Source of the DNA: Syntrophaceae bacterium UBA1163
GTDB taxonomy: Bacteria; Desulfobacterota; BSN033; UBA1163
NCBI GenBank assembly: GCA_002311635.1
Contig: DBZJ01000234.1
Location: forward strand, 8,351-52,034
Direction of reading: 5' to 3'
DNA: 43,684 nucleotides
Shown: in pieces, positions 1-8,097 of the stretch
Layout: every line of letters starts with the position of its first letter
How positions within the stretch are numbered: position 1 is the stretch's first letter
Notes under the pieces: model-generated
Told to the model about the DNA's origin: nothing
Database searches by the model: none
Seen by the model: the letters and a program-made list of their open reading frames with translations, nothing else
Made by a program: the position numbers and the translations under genes

Positions 1-1
1 C

Positions 2-223
2 ACGGGGAAAAGAGTTGAGAAGGACCAACTGGAGGAAGGGGATCTGGTCTTCTTCAGACGGGCCGGAAATAGGGCTCATGTGGGGATCTACGTGGGTGAC
101 GATCAATTTATTCACGCCTCCGTTCATGGCCGAGAGGTGAGGGTAGACTATCTGAATACCCCTTACTTCAGCCAACGTTTTCTCAGGGGAGTCCGGGTGA
201 TGGAATCGGAGAAAGAGATCTAA
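2..223 (+). CDS. NlpC/P60 (C40) cell-wall peptidase, C-terminal part
   Basis: Only the last 73 codons lie in the window; the gene enters from the left edge. The family hydrolyses peptide bonds in peptidoglycan stems outside the cytoplasm. The visible part is the second half of the domain: the GDLVFF strand, then HVGIYVG at about residues 26-32 of this fragment, which carries the family's catalytic His (codon 77-79), then FIHAS with the third polar residue of the triad. The catalytic Cys would lie upstream of the window and cannot be checked. The next gene begins 30 bases after its stop, so the two may be cotranscribed. The family call is firm; the specific bond cleaved cannot be told. Confidence 0.85.
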   Translation, partial: TGKRVEKDQLEEGDLVFFRRAGNRAHVGIYVGDDQFIHASVHGREVRVDYLNTPYFSQRFLRGVRVMESEKEI

Positions 224-253
224 GATTATTTGCTTCGTCGAAGGAGAGTGCGT

Positions 254-862
254 ATGATCATCGCCATCAACCCTAAAAATCCGCAACCCAGACTGATTCG
301 GAGGGTTGTGGAAGTCCTCAAGGAGGGCGGTGTAGTTGGATATCCCACAGACACCATCTATGGAATCGGATGCGACCTTTTCAACCCGGAGGCGATCCGG
401 AGAATTCATCGACTGAAGAAATTGGAGGGGAAGAAATTATTAAGCTTCATCTGCTCCGATTTGAAGGATATCAGTCGCTATGCCTATGTGTCCAACTATG
501 CCTATAAAATGATGAAGCGTCTGCTTCCAGGTGCGTATACCTTCGTGTTGAAGGCGACGAAGCTGGTCCCGAAGATAGCCATGACTAAACAGAACACGGT
601 GGGGATAAGAATTCCCGACAACCAGATATGCTTAGCCCTCGTCAAAGAGCTGGGGCACCCGATCATCAGCACCAGCGTCTATAAACCCGACGAAGGACTG
701 TACAATGATCCTGCCGGGATTGAAGAGCGGTTTGGAAAACAGTTAGACCTCGTCATCGACGGAGGGATGATCGTCGCAGAACATTCCAGCATGATTGACC
801 TCACCGATGATTCTCCCAGAGTCATTCGAAAAGGGAAAGGGGATATCAGCTTTTTCCTTTAA
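254..862 (+). CDS. yciO: YciO-type protein of the Sua5/YciO/YrdC fold
   Basis: 202 residues from the ATG at 254. I chose this over an upstream TTG at 230 because AAGGAG lies 7 bases before it (241-246). The fold binds ATP and threonylcarbamate-type ligands. The YPTDTIYG motif is at residues 30-37, and the C-terminal IDLTDDSPRVIRKG segment matches E. coli YciO closely as I remember it. At residues 139-141 it has STS, where true TsaC/Sua5 synthases carry an SxN motif. It is therefore better called YciO than the tRNA t6A enzyme TsaC. YciO's physiological role is poorly defined. It sits in a run of plus-strand genes with small gaps. Confidence 0.85.
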   Translation: MIIAINPKNPQPRLIRRVVEVLKEGGVVGYPTDTIYGIGCDLFNPEAIRRIHRLKKLEGKKLLSFICSDLKDISRYAYVSNYAYKMMKRLLPGAYTFVLKATKLVPKIAMTKQNTVGIRIPDNQICLALVKELGHPIISTSVYKPDEGLYNDPAGIEERFGKQLDLVIDGGMIVAEHSSMIDLTDDSPRVIRKGKGDISFFL

Positions 863-891
863 GAGTGGACGGCGTAAGAAAGGAACAAGAG

Positions 892-1461
892 ATGGGCCGA
901 AAAAGTTTACCTCCTACTACCTTGCTTTTCCCCACTCCGGTCGTTTTAGTAACCTGTGTCGATGAAGCGGGAAAGCCCAACATCATCACCCTGGCCTGGG
1001 TGGGAGTGGTCAGCTCAGAGCCTCCCATGATCGGCATCTCCATTCGGCCGGGACGATACTCCCATGCCTGTGTGAAGCGATCCAAGGAGTTTGTCGTTAA
1101 TCTTCCCTCGGAAGAGATGGTCAGAAAGGTGGATGCCTGCGGCGTGCTTTCCGGTAGGGAGACAGACAAGTTTTCATCCATGGGGTGGAAGCAGGTGCCT
1201 GGCCAAAAGGTGAAACCTCCCCTTATCGATGAATGCCCCGTCCAGATGGAGTGTCAGGTTAAAGAGATAGTCCCTCTGGGAAGCCACGACCTCTTTTTGG
1301 GCGAAGTCGTTGCCCTCCATGTCAAGGAAGAAGTTCTAAAAGAGAAAGGTCGAATCGATATCGCCAAAGCGCTTCCACTGGTTTTCTGTCCGGGTGCCAA
1401 TGAGTATTGGAATCTCGCGAAATGCGTCGGCCATTACGGGTTTACGAAAGGCAAACCGTGA
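892..1461 (+). CDS. Flavin reductase-like domain protein (flavoredoxin type)
   Basis: 189 residues from the ATG at 892. An AGAAAGGA ribosome site at 877-884 favours this start over the GTG at 865. The FMN-binding split-barrel is recognisable: PVVLVTCVDE near the N-terminus, NIITLAWVGVVSSEPP, then a GISIRPGRYSHAC strand-turn and the EFVVNLPSEE segment. All are typical of the flavin reductase-like/flavoredoxin family. Members bind FMN and move electrons between NAD(P)H, flavin and partner proteins; the partner cannot be inferred from the neighbours. The protein is cytoplasmic, with no signal peptide. It begins 29 bases after the yciO-type gene and probably belongs to the same transcript. Confidence 0.82.
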   Translation: MGRKSLPPTTLLFPTPVVLVTCVDEAGKPNIITLAWVGVVSSEPPMIGISIRPGRYSHACVKRSKEFVVNLPSEEMVRKVDACGVLSGRETDKFSSMGWKQVPGQKVKPPLIDECPVQMECQVKEIVPLGSHDLFLGEVVALHVKEEVLKEKGRIDIAKALPLVFCPGANEYWNLAKCVGHYGFTKGKP

Positions 1462-1559
1462 ACTGACGGTCCAAGGAGGACACCTAAGGCCGAAGTCTTT
1501 GGATTGCGTGAAGGCGTAAGAGAGATCTGAGCCACTTTGTATTGTATACTTCATATTGG

Positions 1560-1578
1560 ATGCTTCAAGGTGAAGCAT
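1560..1578 (+). promoter_or_regulatory. Hairpin covering the start codon of the amidohydrolase gene
   Basis: A perfect 8-bp inverted repeat, ATGCTTCA (1560-1567) and TGAAGCAT (1571-1578), with a 3-base loop. The second arm includes the first two bases of the ATG at 1577, and the loop plus its flanks hold the only Shine-Dalgarno-like string (AAGG, 1567-1570). In RNA this would place the initiation region in a short stem. The pairing is directly visible; a regulatory effect is inference. Confidence 0.4.
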
Positions 1579-2431
1579 GATCATCGACTGCCACACTCAT
1601 ATCTTTCCCGAGGAAGTAAGAAAGGATCGGGAGGCCTTCTGTAAAAAGGATAACGGGTTTTCATCCATTTATAGGGATTCAAGATCCAAGATGGTCGGGG
1701 TGGAGGATTTGATCGCCTCGATGGACGAATCGGGCATCGACCGGTCCGTCATTTGTGGGTTTCCCTGGAGCCAACCTGATCTCTGTTCCATTCAGAATCA
1801 ATACCTGATGGCATCGGCCTCACGGTATCCGAATCGGTTGATTGTCTTTGTTTCCCTTCTCTTTTCAAATCCGGGTTGGTCAGGGAGAGAATTAGACCGG
1901 GCCCTGAACGGCGGGGCAAAGGGGGTAGGGGAGATCGCCTTCTACCACGATGAAATGACTTCCCGGGATGTTCATTCCATGAAACCGATCCTTACCCAAA
2001 TGGAGAAGCAGGGCGTTCCTCTTCTTCTCCATACCAATGAGACGATCGGCCATTCCTACCCCGGGAAGGGAAGGACACCCCTCGAGCGATTTTATGAACT
2101 CATCCTTTCTTTTCCAAAACTTCCCATCATCCTGGCGCACTGGGGGGGCGGCCTTCCTTTCTACGAGTTGATGCCGGAGGTGGCGAAGACGATGGCCAAT
2201 GTCTACTATGATACGGCGGCTTCACCTTTTCTCTATTCGGAAAGGATTTATGCGGTTGCCAGAGACATGGTAGGGGCGGAGAAGATCTTTTTCGGGACAG
2301 ACTTTCCGCTGATCTCGCCCCGGCGATATTTTAAGGAATTGGAAGCATCGAGCCTCTCAAAACAGGATCGGGAAAAGATCCTCGGTCTCAATTTTGCAAA
2401 GCGGTTTGGATTAGACAGAAAGGCAGGCTGA
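1577..2431 (+). CDS. Amidohydrolase-family metal-dependent hydrolase
   Basis: 284 residues, a TIM-barrel hydrolase of the amidohydrolase-2 (COG2159) type. The metal-binding HxH is at residues 6-8 (CHTH). Later ligands are recognisable as LLLHTNE, LAHWGGG and the FFGTDFP motif with the conserved Asp. Relatives act as decarboxylases or hydrolases on small carboxylated or cyclic substrates; the substrate here is unknown. There is no signal peptide, so it is cytoplasmic. Its TGA overlaps the ATG of the next gene by one base (2431), so translation is probably coupled to the cbiQ-type transporter gene. That coupling hints that the enzyme works on, or is regulated with, the transported compound. Confidence 0.85.
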   Translation: MIIDCHTHIFPEEVRKDREAFCKKDNGFSSIYRDSRSKMVGVEDLIASMDESGIDRSVICGFPWSQPDLCSIQNQYLMASASRYPNRLIVFVSLLFSNPGWSGRELDRALNGGAKGVGEIAFYHDEMTSRDVHSMKPILTQMEKQGVPLLLHTNETIGHSYPGKGRTPLERFYELILSFPKLPIILAHWGGGLPFYELMPEVAKTMANVYYDTAASPFLYSERIYAVARDMVGAEKIFFGTDFPLISPRRYFKELEASSLSKQDREKILGLNFAKRFGLDRKAG

Positions 2432-3198
2432 TGAAGCATTCTTTTTTAGATCACCACAGCCATACAGAGAGCCCGATTCATCATCTGGATGCGAGGGCCA
2501 AGATCATCGTCTTCTTCACTTTCATTTTGATCGGCGTCAGCTCCCCACCTACTTCTTTCTTCCTCTTCGGCCTCCTGGCCATCGCCCTCATCGGCATTGC
2601 CCTCTTCGCACGGCTTCCCCTGGTTCATCTGCTCAGGAAGGTCCTGGTTGTCCTCCCTTTTCTCCTTATCGTAGCAATATCTATTCCTTTCATGAAGAAA
2701 GATGGGGTGGGAGGAGGATACAATCTGGGACTCGGAAGCCTCTCCATTTCCCGGAGCGGTCTCTGGGTTCTGTGGAATGTGGTCATTAAATCATGCCTGG
2801 GGGTTTTTTCTATTATCTTACTCTCCTCCACGACCACCTTTCCCCAACTGATCAAAGGCATGGAAAAGCTGGGTTCCCCAAAAATATTCACGATGCTCGC
2901 CTCCTTCATGTACCGTTATTCCTTTATCCTCATCGACGAAGTGTACCGAATGAAGAGGGCAAGGGATTCGAGAAGCTTCGGAGGGAGATGGCTCTGGCAG
3001 ACCGAGGTCATCGGGCACATGATTGGAACGCTTTTCTTGAGAAGCTATCACCGCGGGGAAAGAGTTTATCTGGCCATGCTCTCCAGAGGTTACCAGGGAA
3101 CGATGCCCGAAACCACTGCGAGCAGGCTTGGATTGGGTGAGATTGTTTTCCTCTGCTTCGCTCCTCTCTTCCTTTTTCTGAGGATCACCTTCGCATGA
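2431..3198 (+). CDS. cbiQ: ECF transporter transmembrane subunit T, CbiQ type
   Basis: 255 residues with several hydrophobic helices, two near residues 28-65 and others around 75-90, 110-130 and 235-252. The N-terminal SPIHHLDARAKI segment and the two cytoplasmic coupling motifs (RARDSRSFGG, then VYLAMLSRGYQG) are hallmarks of CbiQ/EcfT. This subunit links an ATPase to a substrate-binding S-subunit for vitamin or metal-ion uptake at the inner membrane. CbiQ-like sequence favours cobalt or nickel, but no CbiM/CbiN-like S-subunit is in the window, so the substrate is open. It overlaps its neighbours on both sides (1 base upstream, 4 bases ATGA downstream), a tight operon. Confidence 0.9.
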   Translation: MKHSFLDHHSHTESPIHHLDARAKIIVFFTFILIGVSSPPTSFFLFGLLAIALIGIALFARLPLVHLLRKVLVVLPFLLIVAISIPFMKKDGVGGGYNLGLGSLSISRSGLWVLWNVVIKSCLGVFSIILLSSTTTFPQLIKGMEKLGSPKIFTMLASFMYRYSFILIDEVYRMKRARDSRSFGGRWLWQTEVIGHMIGTLFLRSYHRGERVYLAMLSRGYQGTMPETTASRLGLGEIVFLCFAPLFLFLRITFA

Positions 3199-3944
3199 CA
3201 CCCAATAAGGTCGTTGAGATTAGTCACCTCTCTTACCATTATCCGGACGGGACGCCTGCCTTGAGGGACATCCATTTGGAAGTCTATCAGCATGAATCTA
3301 TCGCGATCCTCGGCCCCAATGGCGCCGGCAAGTCGACCCTCCTCTATCATCTGAATGGAACCCTGATGGGAGAGGGAGAAGTGATCATCTTGGGCATCCC
3401 GGTTGAAAAAAATAATTTGAAAGAGATACGGAGAAGGGTGGGTCTCGTCTTCCAAAGCCCGGAGGATCAGCTCTTCTGCCCCACGGTCTTTGATGATGTG
3501 GCATTCGGCCCTCTTAATATGGGACTCGATGAAGAAGAAGTTCGGCGTCGGGTGACGAAGGCACTGGAGACGATGGGGTTGAGAGGATTTGAGGGAAGAT
3601 CGGCCCACCATTTGAGTGAAGGGGAGAAGAAAAGGGTCGCCCTGGCCACCGTGTTGTCCATGGACTCCGAGATCCTGGCTCTCGATGAGCCCACGGACAA
3701 CCTCGACCCGGCGGGGAGTCGACTGTTAATTGAACGAATCCGATCCATCCCTCAAACAAAAATCATCGTTACCCACCACCTGTCTGTGGCAGTAGATCTC
3801 TGCGAGAGAGCGGTTTTGCTCGACGAAGGGAGAAAAATAGAAGATCTTTCAATGAGAGACCTGCTCAGGGGACGAACCCTACTGGCAAGATTCGGGTTCG
3901 ATGCGGATTATGCGCAATGGATGTACAGCCGAAGTAAAGGTTAA
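3195..3944 (+). CDS. cbiO: ECF transporter ATPase subunit, CbiO type
   Basis: 249 residues, a single ABC ATPase domain. The Walker A motif is GPNGAGKS at about residues 39-46. The Q-loop is in FQSPEDQLF, the ABC signature is LSEGEKKR, Walker B is ILALDEPT, followed by the D-loop NLDP and the switch His in VTHH. The FQSPEDQLF string is characteristic of CbiO/EcfA ATPases. It powers the CbiQ-type membrane subunit encoded immediately upstream with an ATGA overlap. Only one ATPase gene is present, as in cobalt/nickel systems that use a CbiO homodimer. It ends 13 bases before a converging gene, leaving no room for a separate terminator. Confidence 0.93.
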   Translation: MTPNKVVEISHLSYHYPDGTPALRDIHLEVYQHESIAILGPNGAGKSTLLYHLNGTLMGEGEVIILGIPVEKNNLKEIRRRVGLVFQSPEDQLFCPTVFDDVAFGPLNMGLDEEEVRRRVTKALETMGLRGFEGRSAHHLSEGEKKRVALATVLSMDSEILALDEPTDNLDPAGSRLLIERIRSIPQTKIIVTHHLSVAVDLCERAVLLDEGRKIEDLSMRDLLRGRTLLARFGFDADYAQWMYSRSKG

Positions 3945-3957
3945 GGCGGATGAGGAC

Positions 3958-4377
3958 CTAAGGAGAAGGTGCCGTTGCTAAACTGTTCTTAAGGAAGGTA
4001 GAAATCCCCGTTGCCAAAATGGTTCCATCCTCTTTGGCCACATAAGCCTTTGCCCTGATTAATCTCCTGCTCACCTCTATAATTTCGCCGTGGATGCTTA
4101 ATGGTTCGAGGATGGGAGCCGGCTTTTTGAACCTGACCTCTAAAGAAGCGGTCACCGCCTGATACCCTAATTCATAAACCAATTTTGCCGTCGCTTCATC
4201 CAACAAGGTGCTGATCATTCCTCCGTGGACGATCCCGTCCCAGCCCTGGAAGGTCGGACTTGCGATAAAAGTCGATTTGAGAATTTGCTTCTCCCTGTCG
4301 ATCTCAAAACTCAATTGCAACCCGTTCGCATTGTTCTTTCCACAGACAAAACAGTTTCCATAGGTTTCGAATTTCAT
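3958..4377 (-). CDS. PaaI/hotdog-fold thioesterase
   Basis: 139 residues on the minus strand. The hotdog-fold catalytic stretch is GIVHGGMISTLLDEA at about residues 49-63. An N-terminal CFVCGKNNANGL motif is common in the 4HBT/PaaI group that hydrolyses acyl-CoA or related thioesters. It is cytoplasmic. It converges on the transporter operon and diverges from the inositol-monophosphatase-family gene, so it is transcribed alone. The acyl substrate cannot be predicted. The family call is firm. Confidence 0.88.
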   Translation of the reverse strand: MKFETYGNCFVCGKNNANGLQLSFEIDREKQILKSTFIASPTFQGWDGIVHGGMISTLLDEATAKLVYELGYQAVTASLEVRFKKPAPILEPLSIHGEIIEVSRRLIRAKAYVAKEDGTILATGISTFLKNSLATAPSP

Positions 4378-4491
4378 CTCTTTCCTCGTTGACCCTGTAC
4401 CTGTTTCTTACGCAATCTTTCCCTTTGCTTAAGACAATGAATTTCGGGTTTCCAGAGGCGCCACGGATCTCATATATGAAATGGTGCAGGG

Positions 4492-4521
4492 TTGACTTGA
4501 TCCTTCAAGCTATCATATAGT
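4492..4521 (+). promoter_or_regulatory. Candidate sigma70-type promoter for the inositol-phosphatase gene
   Basis: TTGACT at 4492-4497 and TATAGT at 4516-4521 with an 18-base spacer, 24 bases before the ATG at 4545. It is the best -35/-10 pair in the 160-base divergent region. A transcript would start near 4528, giving a short leader with AAGAGG as ribosome site. Inferred from sequence only. Confidence 0.4.
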
Positions 4522-4544
4522 TTTGCAAGAGGTATTGTCAATTG

Positions 4545-5354
4545 ATGAAGGTCGATGATCGCTATCTCGAATTAGCCGTCGCCGCGGCCAAAGAGGCAGG
4601 CCGGATCCAAATGCGCCATTTTGGTCATTCTCATCCGGTGGAGTACAAGGGAGAATTCAACCCCGTGACCGAGGTAGACCGGCTTTGTGAACGAGCTATC
4701 GTAAGAATGATCTCGGATGCTTTCCCGGAGCATGATATTCTGACAGAAGAAAGTCCTTTTGAGGGGAAAGGATCCCCATGGAGGTGGATTATCGATCCTC
4801 TAGATGGGACGACCAACTATTTTCACGGGTTTCCTTGTTTCTGCGTCTCCATCGGGCTTGAAATAGAAGGCGATGTGAAGGTGGGAGTAGTTTATATTCC
4901 GACCCTCAAGGAGCTCTTCCATGGGCAAAAAGGAAAGGGTGCCTTTCTCAACGGGAAGCGAATCGTCGTCTCAGAGATCGATAGGCTGAACAGAAGTTTT
5001 CTTTGCACCGGTTTCCCTTACGATGTCCATGAACATGCCGATTTCTATCTTCGCTATTTCCGCCAGTTTCTCACCAAGGGTTTTGCCATTCGGAGACCCG
5101 GTTCAGCTGCCATTGATCTTTCTTACCTGGCAACGGGCCGTTTCGATGGTTTCTGGGAATTTAAACTCCACCCCTGGGATGTGGCGGCAGCGACCTTAAT
5201 GATTACTGAAGCGGGGGGGAAGGTGAGTGATCTTGAAGGCCGACCGTACGATATCTACTCTGAAGAGATCCTGGCTTCCAATGGATTGGTTCATGAAGAA
5301 ATGCTTCAAGCCATTCGGGAGATTAACGGAGAGCGCAAAGAGCATAGCGCATAG
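4545..5354 (+). CDS. Inositol monophosphatase family protein
   Basis: 269 residues from the ATG at 4545; a TTG directly before it is in frame, but the ATG is preferred. The Mg-dependent phosphatase motifs are complete: the Glu pair in LTEESP, the metal-binding DPLDGTTN, and WDVAAATLMITEAGG near residue 210. The family hydrolyses inositol-1-phosphate or related sugar and nucleotide phosphates; SuhB/CysQ/FBPase-IV subtypes cannot be separated here. It is cytoplasmic and has its own candidate promoter. The last codons (ERKEHSA) are written by a heptamer repeat array that runs over the stop, so the extreme C-terminus is probably not functionally conserved. Confidence 0.9.
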   Translation: MKVDDRYLELAVAAAKEAGRIQMRHFGHSHPVEYKGEFNPVTEVDRLCERAIVRMISDAFPEHDILTEESPFEGKGSPWRWIIDPLDGTTNYFHGFPCFCVSIGLEIEGDVKVGVVYIPTLKELFHGQKGKGAFLNGKRIVVSEIDRLNRSFLCTGFPYDVHEHADFYLRYFRQFLTKGFAIRRPGSAAIDLSYLATGRFDGFWEFKLHPWDVAAATLMITEAGGKVSDLEGRPYDIYSEEILASNGLVHEEMLQAIREINGERKEHSA

Positions 5355-5356
5355 CG
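5332..5356 (+). repeat. Heptamer micro-array, unit AGCGCAT
   Basis: Consecutive 7-base words AGCGCAA, AGAGCAT, AGCGCAT and then AGCG. The array covers the last codons and stop of the inositol-phosphatase gene. The same unit, with its reverse complement, recurs at 30404-30438. Confidence 0.7.
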
Positions 5357-5360
5357 GATT

Positions 5361-5549
5361 ATTACTGAGAGCATCAAATAGTTTGTATTAGGAAAAACGA
5401 AAGGTTGTCATTGCGAGCCCGAAGCCCTGCACCGCATGGTGTTCAGGGCAAAGGGCGTGGCAATCTCGCTTTGAGATTGCTTCGTCATTACACTCCTCGC
5501 AATGCCCTACCGGAGACAGCGCAAACCATATAATATGCTCCGTCTAATA
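5361..5549. repeat. Dispersed palindromic repeat element, copy 1
   Basis: Matches 12804-12960 over its whole length, from ATTACTGAGAG to ATGCTCCGTCTAATA. It contains an outer inverted pair (CATTGCGAG with CTCGCAATG) and an inner pair (CAATCTC with GAGATTG). Relative to copy 2 it has a 28-base insertion after 5424. With neighbouring bases the insertion folds as a hairpin: GCCCTG then CACC, paired with GGTG and CAGGGC. It has no coding capacity and resembles a MITE/REP-like element. It fills nearly all of the gap between the inositol-phosphatase gene and rarA. Confidence 0.85.
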
Positions 5550-5568
5550 ATTTCATAAAAGAGAAAAA

Positions 5569-6918
5569 GTGTTGAAGAAGCAGACAGAGCTTTTTCAGAA
5601 GAAGGAAACAGAACTTTTTAAAAGGGAGGCCCCCCTTGCCGATCGAATGAGGCCTCGAACATTGAGCGAATTTGTTGGTCAGGATCACCTCCTGGGGCAG
5701 GGGAAGGTTCTCCGCCTGGCCATCGAATCCGATCATCTTCCCTCCATGATTTTATGGGGACCTCCCGGGTCAGGCAAGACAACCTTAGCCATGATCATCG
5801 CCTCCACCACAGGTGCTCAATTCCTCGCCTTCAGTGCTGTCCTTTCAGGGGTGAAGGAGATCAAAGAGGTCATCCAGGAGGCAGAGGAAGAATGGAAATA
5901 TAATAAGCGGCGGACGATTCTTTTTGTGGATGAGATCCATCGATTCAACAAAGCCCAGCAGGACGCTTTCCTACCCCATGTGGAGAAAGGGACCATCATC
6001 CTCATTGGAGCTACCACAGAAAACCCGTCCTTTGAGGTGATTTCCCCACTGCTATCGCGCACGAAAGTTTTTACCCTTCAATCCTTAAAGGAGGAAGAGA
6101 TTGAATTGATTCTGAAGAGGGCTTTGACGGATAGAGAAAAGGGATTGGGCAAATACCAAACTGCAATCGAGCCAGAGGTCATCAAAGGTATTTGCCAGTT
6201 GGCGAATGGAGACGCAAGGGCGGCCTTAAATACGTTGGAAATGCTCGTCTTGACAACTTCACCCGACGAGGAGGGCATTCGTCAGATCAAGAAAGAGGAT
6301 TTAAAAGAAATTCTTCAAAGGAAGGCCTACCTTTACGACAAGTCTGGGGAAGAGCATTATAATCTCATTTCAGCATTGCACAAGAGCCTTAGAGGGAGCG
6401 ACCCTGATGCAGCCCTTTACTGGCTTGGAAGAATGTTGGAGGCAGGGGAGGATCCACTCTACATTGCGCGCCGGATGATCCGATTTGCCTCGGAAGATGT
6501 TGGGATGGCGGACCCTCAGGCCCTACAGGTGGCGGTGGCGGCTCAGCAGGCCTTTCATTTCGTCGGTTTGCCGGAAGGGAATTTGGCCCTTGCCCAGGCG
6601 GCGGTTTATTTGGCCACAGCTCCAAAATCGAATGCGCTCTACACGGCATTTCAGAGGGTTCAGAGGGATGTTCGGGAGACCGAGAATATGCCTGTTCCGC
6701 TCCATATTCGGAATGCCCCTACCAAGTTGATGGAAGATCTGGGTTATGGGAAAGACTACAAGTATCCCCATGATTATCCGGACCATTTTGTTGGAGAGGA
6801 ATATCTTCCCGAAAACCTCAAAGGAAGAACCTACTATCACCCAGCCGAACAGGGGTTTGAGAAAGAGATTAAAAGGAGATTGGAATACTGGAGGAGGAAG
6901 AAAAGCGAGAAAAAGTAG
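5569..6918 (+). CDS. rarA: Replication-associated recombination protein A (RarA/MgsA)
   Basis: 449 residues, the usual length for the family. This AAA+ ATPase acts on single-stranded DNA at stalled forks together with SSB. The diagnostic start [17 protein letters not shown] is at about residues 24-40. Walker A is GPPGSGKTT, Walker B is [14 protein letters not shown], and sensor-1 is [10 protein letters not shown]. The C-terminal tetramerisation region ends in [19 protein letters not shown]. The start is GTG at 5569 (or TTG at 5572), with only a weak AAAAGAG ribosome site. The first ~20 residues are a Lys/Glu-rich extension in which TELF occurs twice. A palindromic repeat element lies directly upstream and carries a TATAAT 35 bases before the start. 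Confidence 0.95.
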   Translation: MLKKQTELFQKKETELFKREAPLADRMRPRTLSEFVGQDHLLGQGKVLRLAIESDHLPSMILWGPPGSGKTTLAMIIASTTGAQFLAFSAVLSGVKEIKEVIQEAEEEWKYNKRRTILFVDEIHRFNKAQQDAFLPHVEKGTIILIGATTENPSFEVISPLLSRTKVFTLQSLKEEEIELILKRALTDREKGLGKYQTAIEPEVIKGICQLANGDARAALNTLEMLVLTTSPDEEGIRQIKKEDLKEILQRKAYLYDKSGEEHYNLISALHKSLRGSDPDAALYWLGRMLEAGEDPLYIARRMIRFASEDVGMADPQALQVAVAAQQAFHFVGLPEGNLALAQAAVYLATAPKSNALYTAFQRVQRDVRETENMPVPLHIRNAPTKLMEDLGYGKDYKYPHDYPDHFVGEEYLPENLKGRTYYHPAEQGFEKEIKRRLEYWRRKKSEKK

Positions 6919-6967
6919 CAAGTGAAAAAGCTGCATCCTTTCTTTGTATGGCAGGAGGCTGGATTGT

Positions 6968-8074
6968 ATGTCCGATCAACAGGTGTGTTCCACTTTTGAG
7001 CCTGTGGAGTTCATGGGTTTAAACCTTCGCAACCGCTTCATCCGTTCGGCCACTATGGAAGGAATGGCCTCGACCGACGGCATCCCAGGGCCTAAGCTGA
7101 AAGATCTCTATCAGGCCGTTGCCAAAGGCGGGGCCGGCCTCATCTCAACCAGCGGCTGCCTTCCGGACCCTAACTGGTCTGTCGGTCCTCAGCGACAGTT
7201 GATGCTTCACGCTGGAACCGATCGTTCCGCTTGGGAAGAGTTCACCCGGGCGATTCACAGCCATGGGGCCCTCGTTTCCCTGCAAATGTCACCTTTCATG
7301 CGTATAGGAGACCGCTGGGTCGGGCCATCGGAATACCGGCCTGGCGTGCATGCGCTTACGACTGACGAGGTCGATCTCATCATCTCACTCTACGCCAGGA
7401 TGGCGGCACTGGTCCGAAGGGTTGGTTTCGACGCAGTACAGGTTCACGCAGGGCATGGCTATGGATTAGCCCAATTTCTGTCGCCTTATTTCAACCGCCG
7501 CGATGATGCATACGGCGGATCGGCCGAAAACCGGGCCCGCATTCTCGTCCGTATCCGCAAAGCCATCGGCGAAAATGCCGGCGATGAGTTTCCCGTCTGG
7601 ATCAAGATGAATTCTTTTGACGGGGTTCCCGGTGGATTGATCCCTGACCAAGCTGCCGAATACGCCCCCATTTTGGAGGAAGCAGGCTACGGCGCTATCG
7701 AAGTCACTGGCGGCGCCATCGGCGGCAGCCACGATTCCCGCGGGGCGCTTGATAAAAACCAATGGTTCGAGGGCTACTACCTGGAAGGAGCGGCCAAGGT
7801 AAAAGCCACCACTCACCTGCCGGTCTCGGCCGTGGGAGGCATTCGCAAACCGGACATGATCGAGAGGATTCTTTCCGAAGGCGTCGCGGATATGATCTCA
7901 TTAAGCCGGCCTTTGATCCGCGAGCCCGATCTGGTCCATCGCTGGGCTAAAGGAGACAAAGCCCCGGCACGCTGCATCTCATGCAACGGCTGCTTTAAAA
8001 TGATGATGAAAGGTAAAGGTTTATTTTGCGTTCAGGATCAAGATGCTCACGATCATGAAAAACCGTGGACGTAA
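6968..8074 (+). CDS. Old Yellow Enzyme-family NADH:flavin oxidoreductase, single-domain
   Basis: 368 residues from the ATG at 6968, chosen because AGGAGG (6953-6958) sits 9 bases upstream. It is an FMN-binding TIM barrel: HAGHGYGLAQFLSPYFN is the active-site His/Tyr-rich strand, followed by RRDDAYGGSAENRAR, VSAVGGI and LSRPLIREPDL. It stops after a Cys cluster (CISCNGC, then one more Cys 11 residues on). It lacks the C-terminal FAD/NAD domain of 2,4-dienoyl-CoA reductase. The cluster might hold Fe-S, but its spacing differs by one residue from that enzyme. Likely role: reduction of an activated alkene, substrate unknown. It ends 23 bases from the convergent pcm-type gene. Confidence 0.9.
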   Translation: MSDQQVCSTFEPVEFMGLNLRNRFIRSATMEGMASTDGIPGPKLKDLYQAVAKGGAGLISTSGCLPDPNWSVGPQRQLMLHAGTDRSAWEEFTRAIHSHGALVSLQMSPFMRIGDRWVGPSEYRPGVHALTTDEVDLIISLYARMAALVRRVGFDAVQVHAGHGYGLAQFLSPYFNRRDDAYGGSAENRARILVRIRKAIGENAGDEFPVWIKMNSFDGVPGGLIPDQAAEYAPILEEAGYGAIEVTGGAIGGSHDSRGALDKNQWFEGYYLEGAAKVKATTHLPVSAVGGIRKPDMIERILSEGVADMISLSRPLIREPDLVHRWAKGDKAPARCISCNGCFKMMMKGKGLFCVQDQDAHDHEKPWT

Positions 8075-8097
8075 ACCGAATTGTACCCAATGTCCAG

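Noticed and set aside
1541..1550. TATACT as a -10 box for the amidohydrolase operon
   Set aside because: No acceptable -35 box or properly spaced extended -10 TG is present at the required distance.
2818..3611. Long open frames antisense to the cbiQ and cbiO genes
   Set aside because: They lack recognisable domains or ribosome sites and lie opposite two well-conserved transporter genes.
7970..8040. Truncated 2,4-dienoyl-CoA reductase (missing NAD domain)
   Set aside because: Single-domain Old Yellow Enzymes ending in a Cys cluster are common; the length fits that group and the gene has a normal stop.
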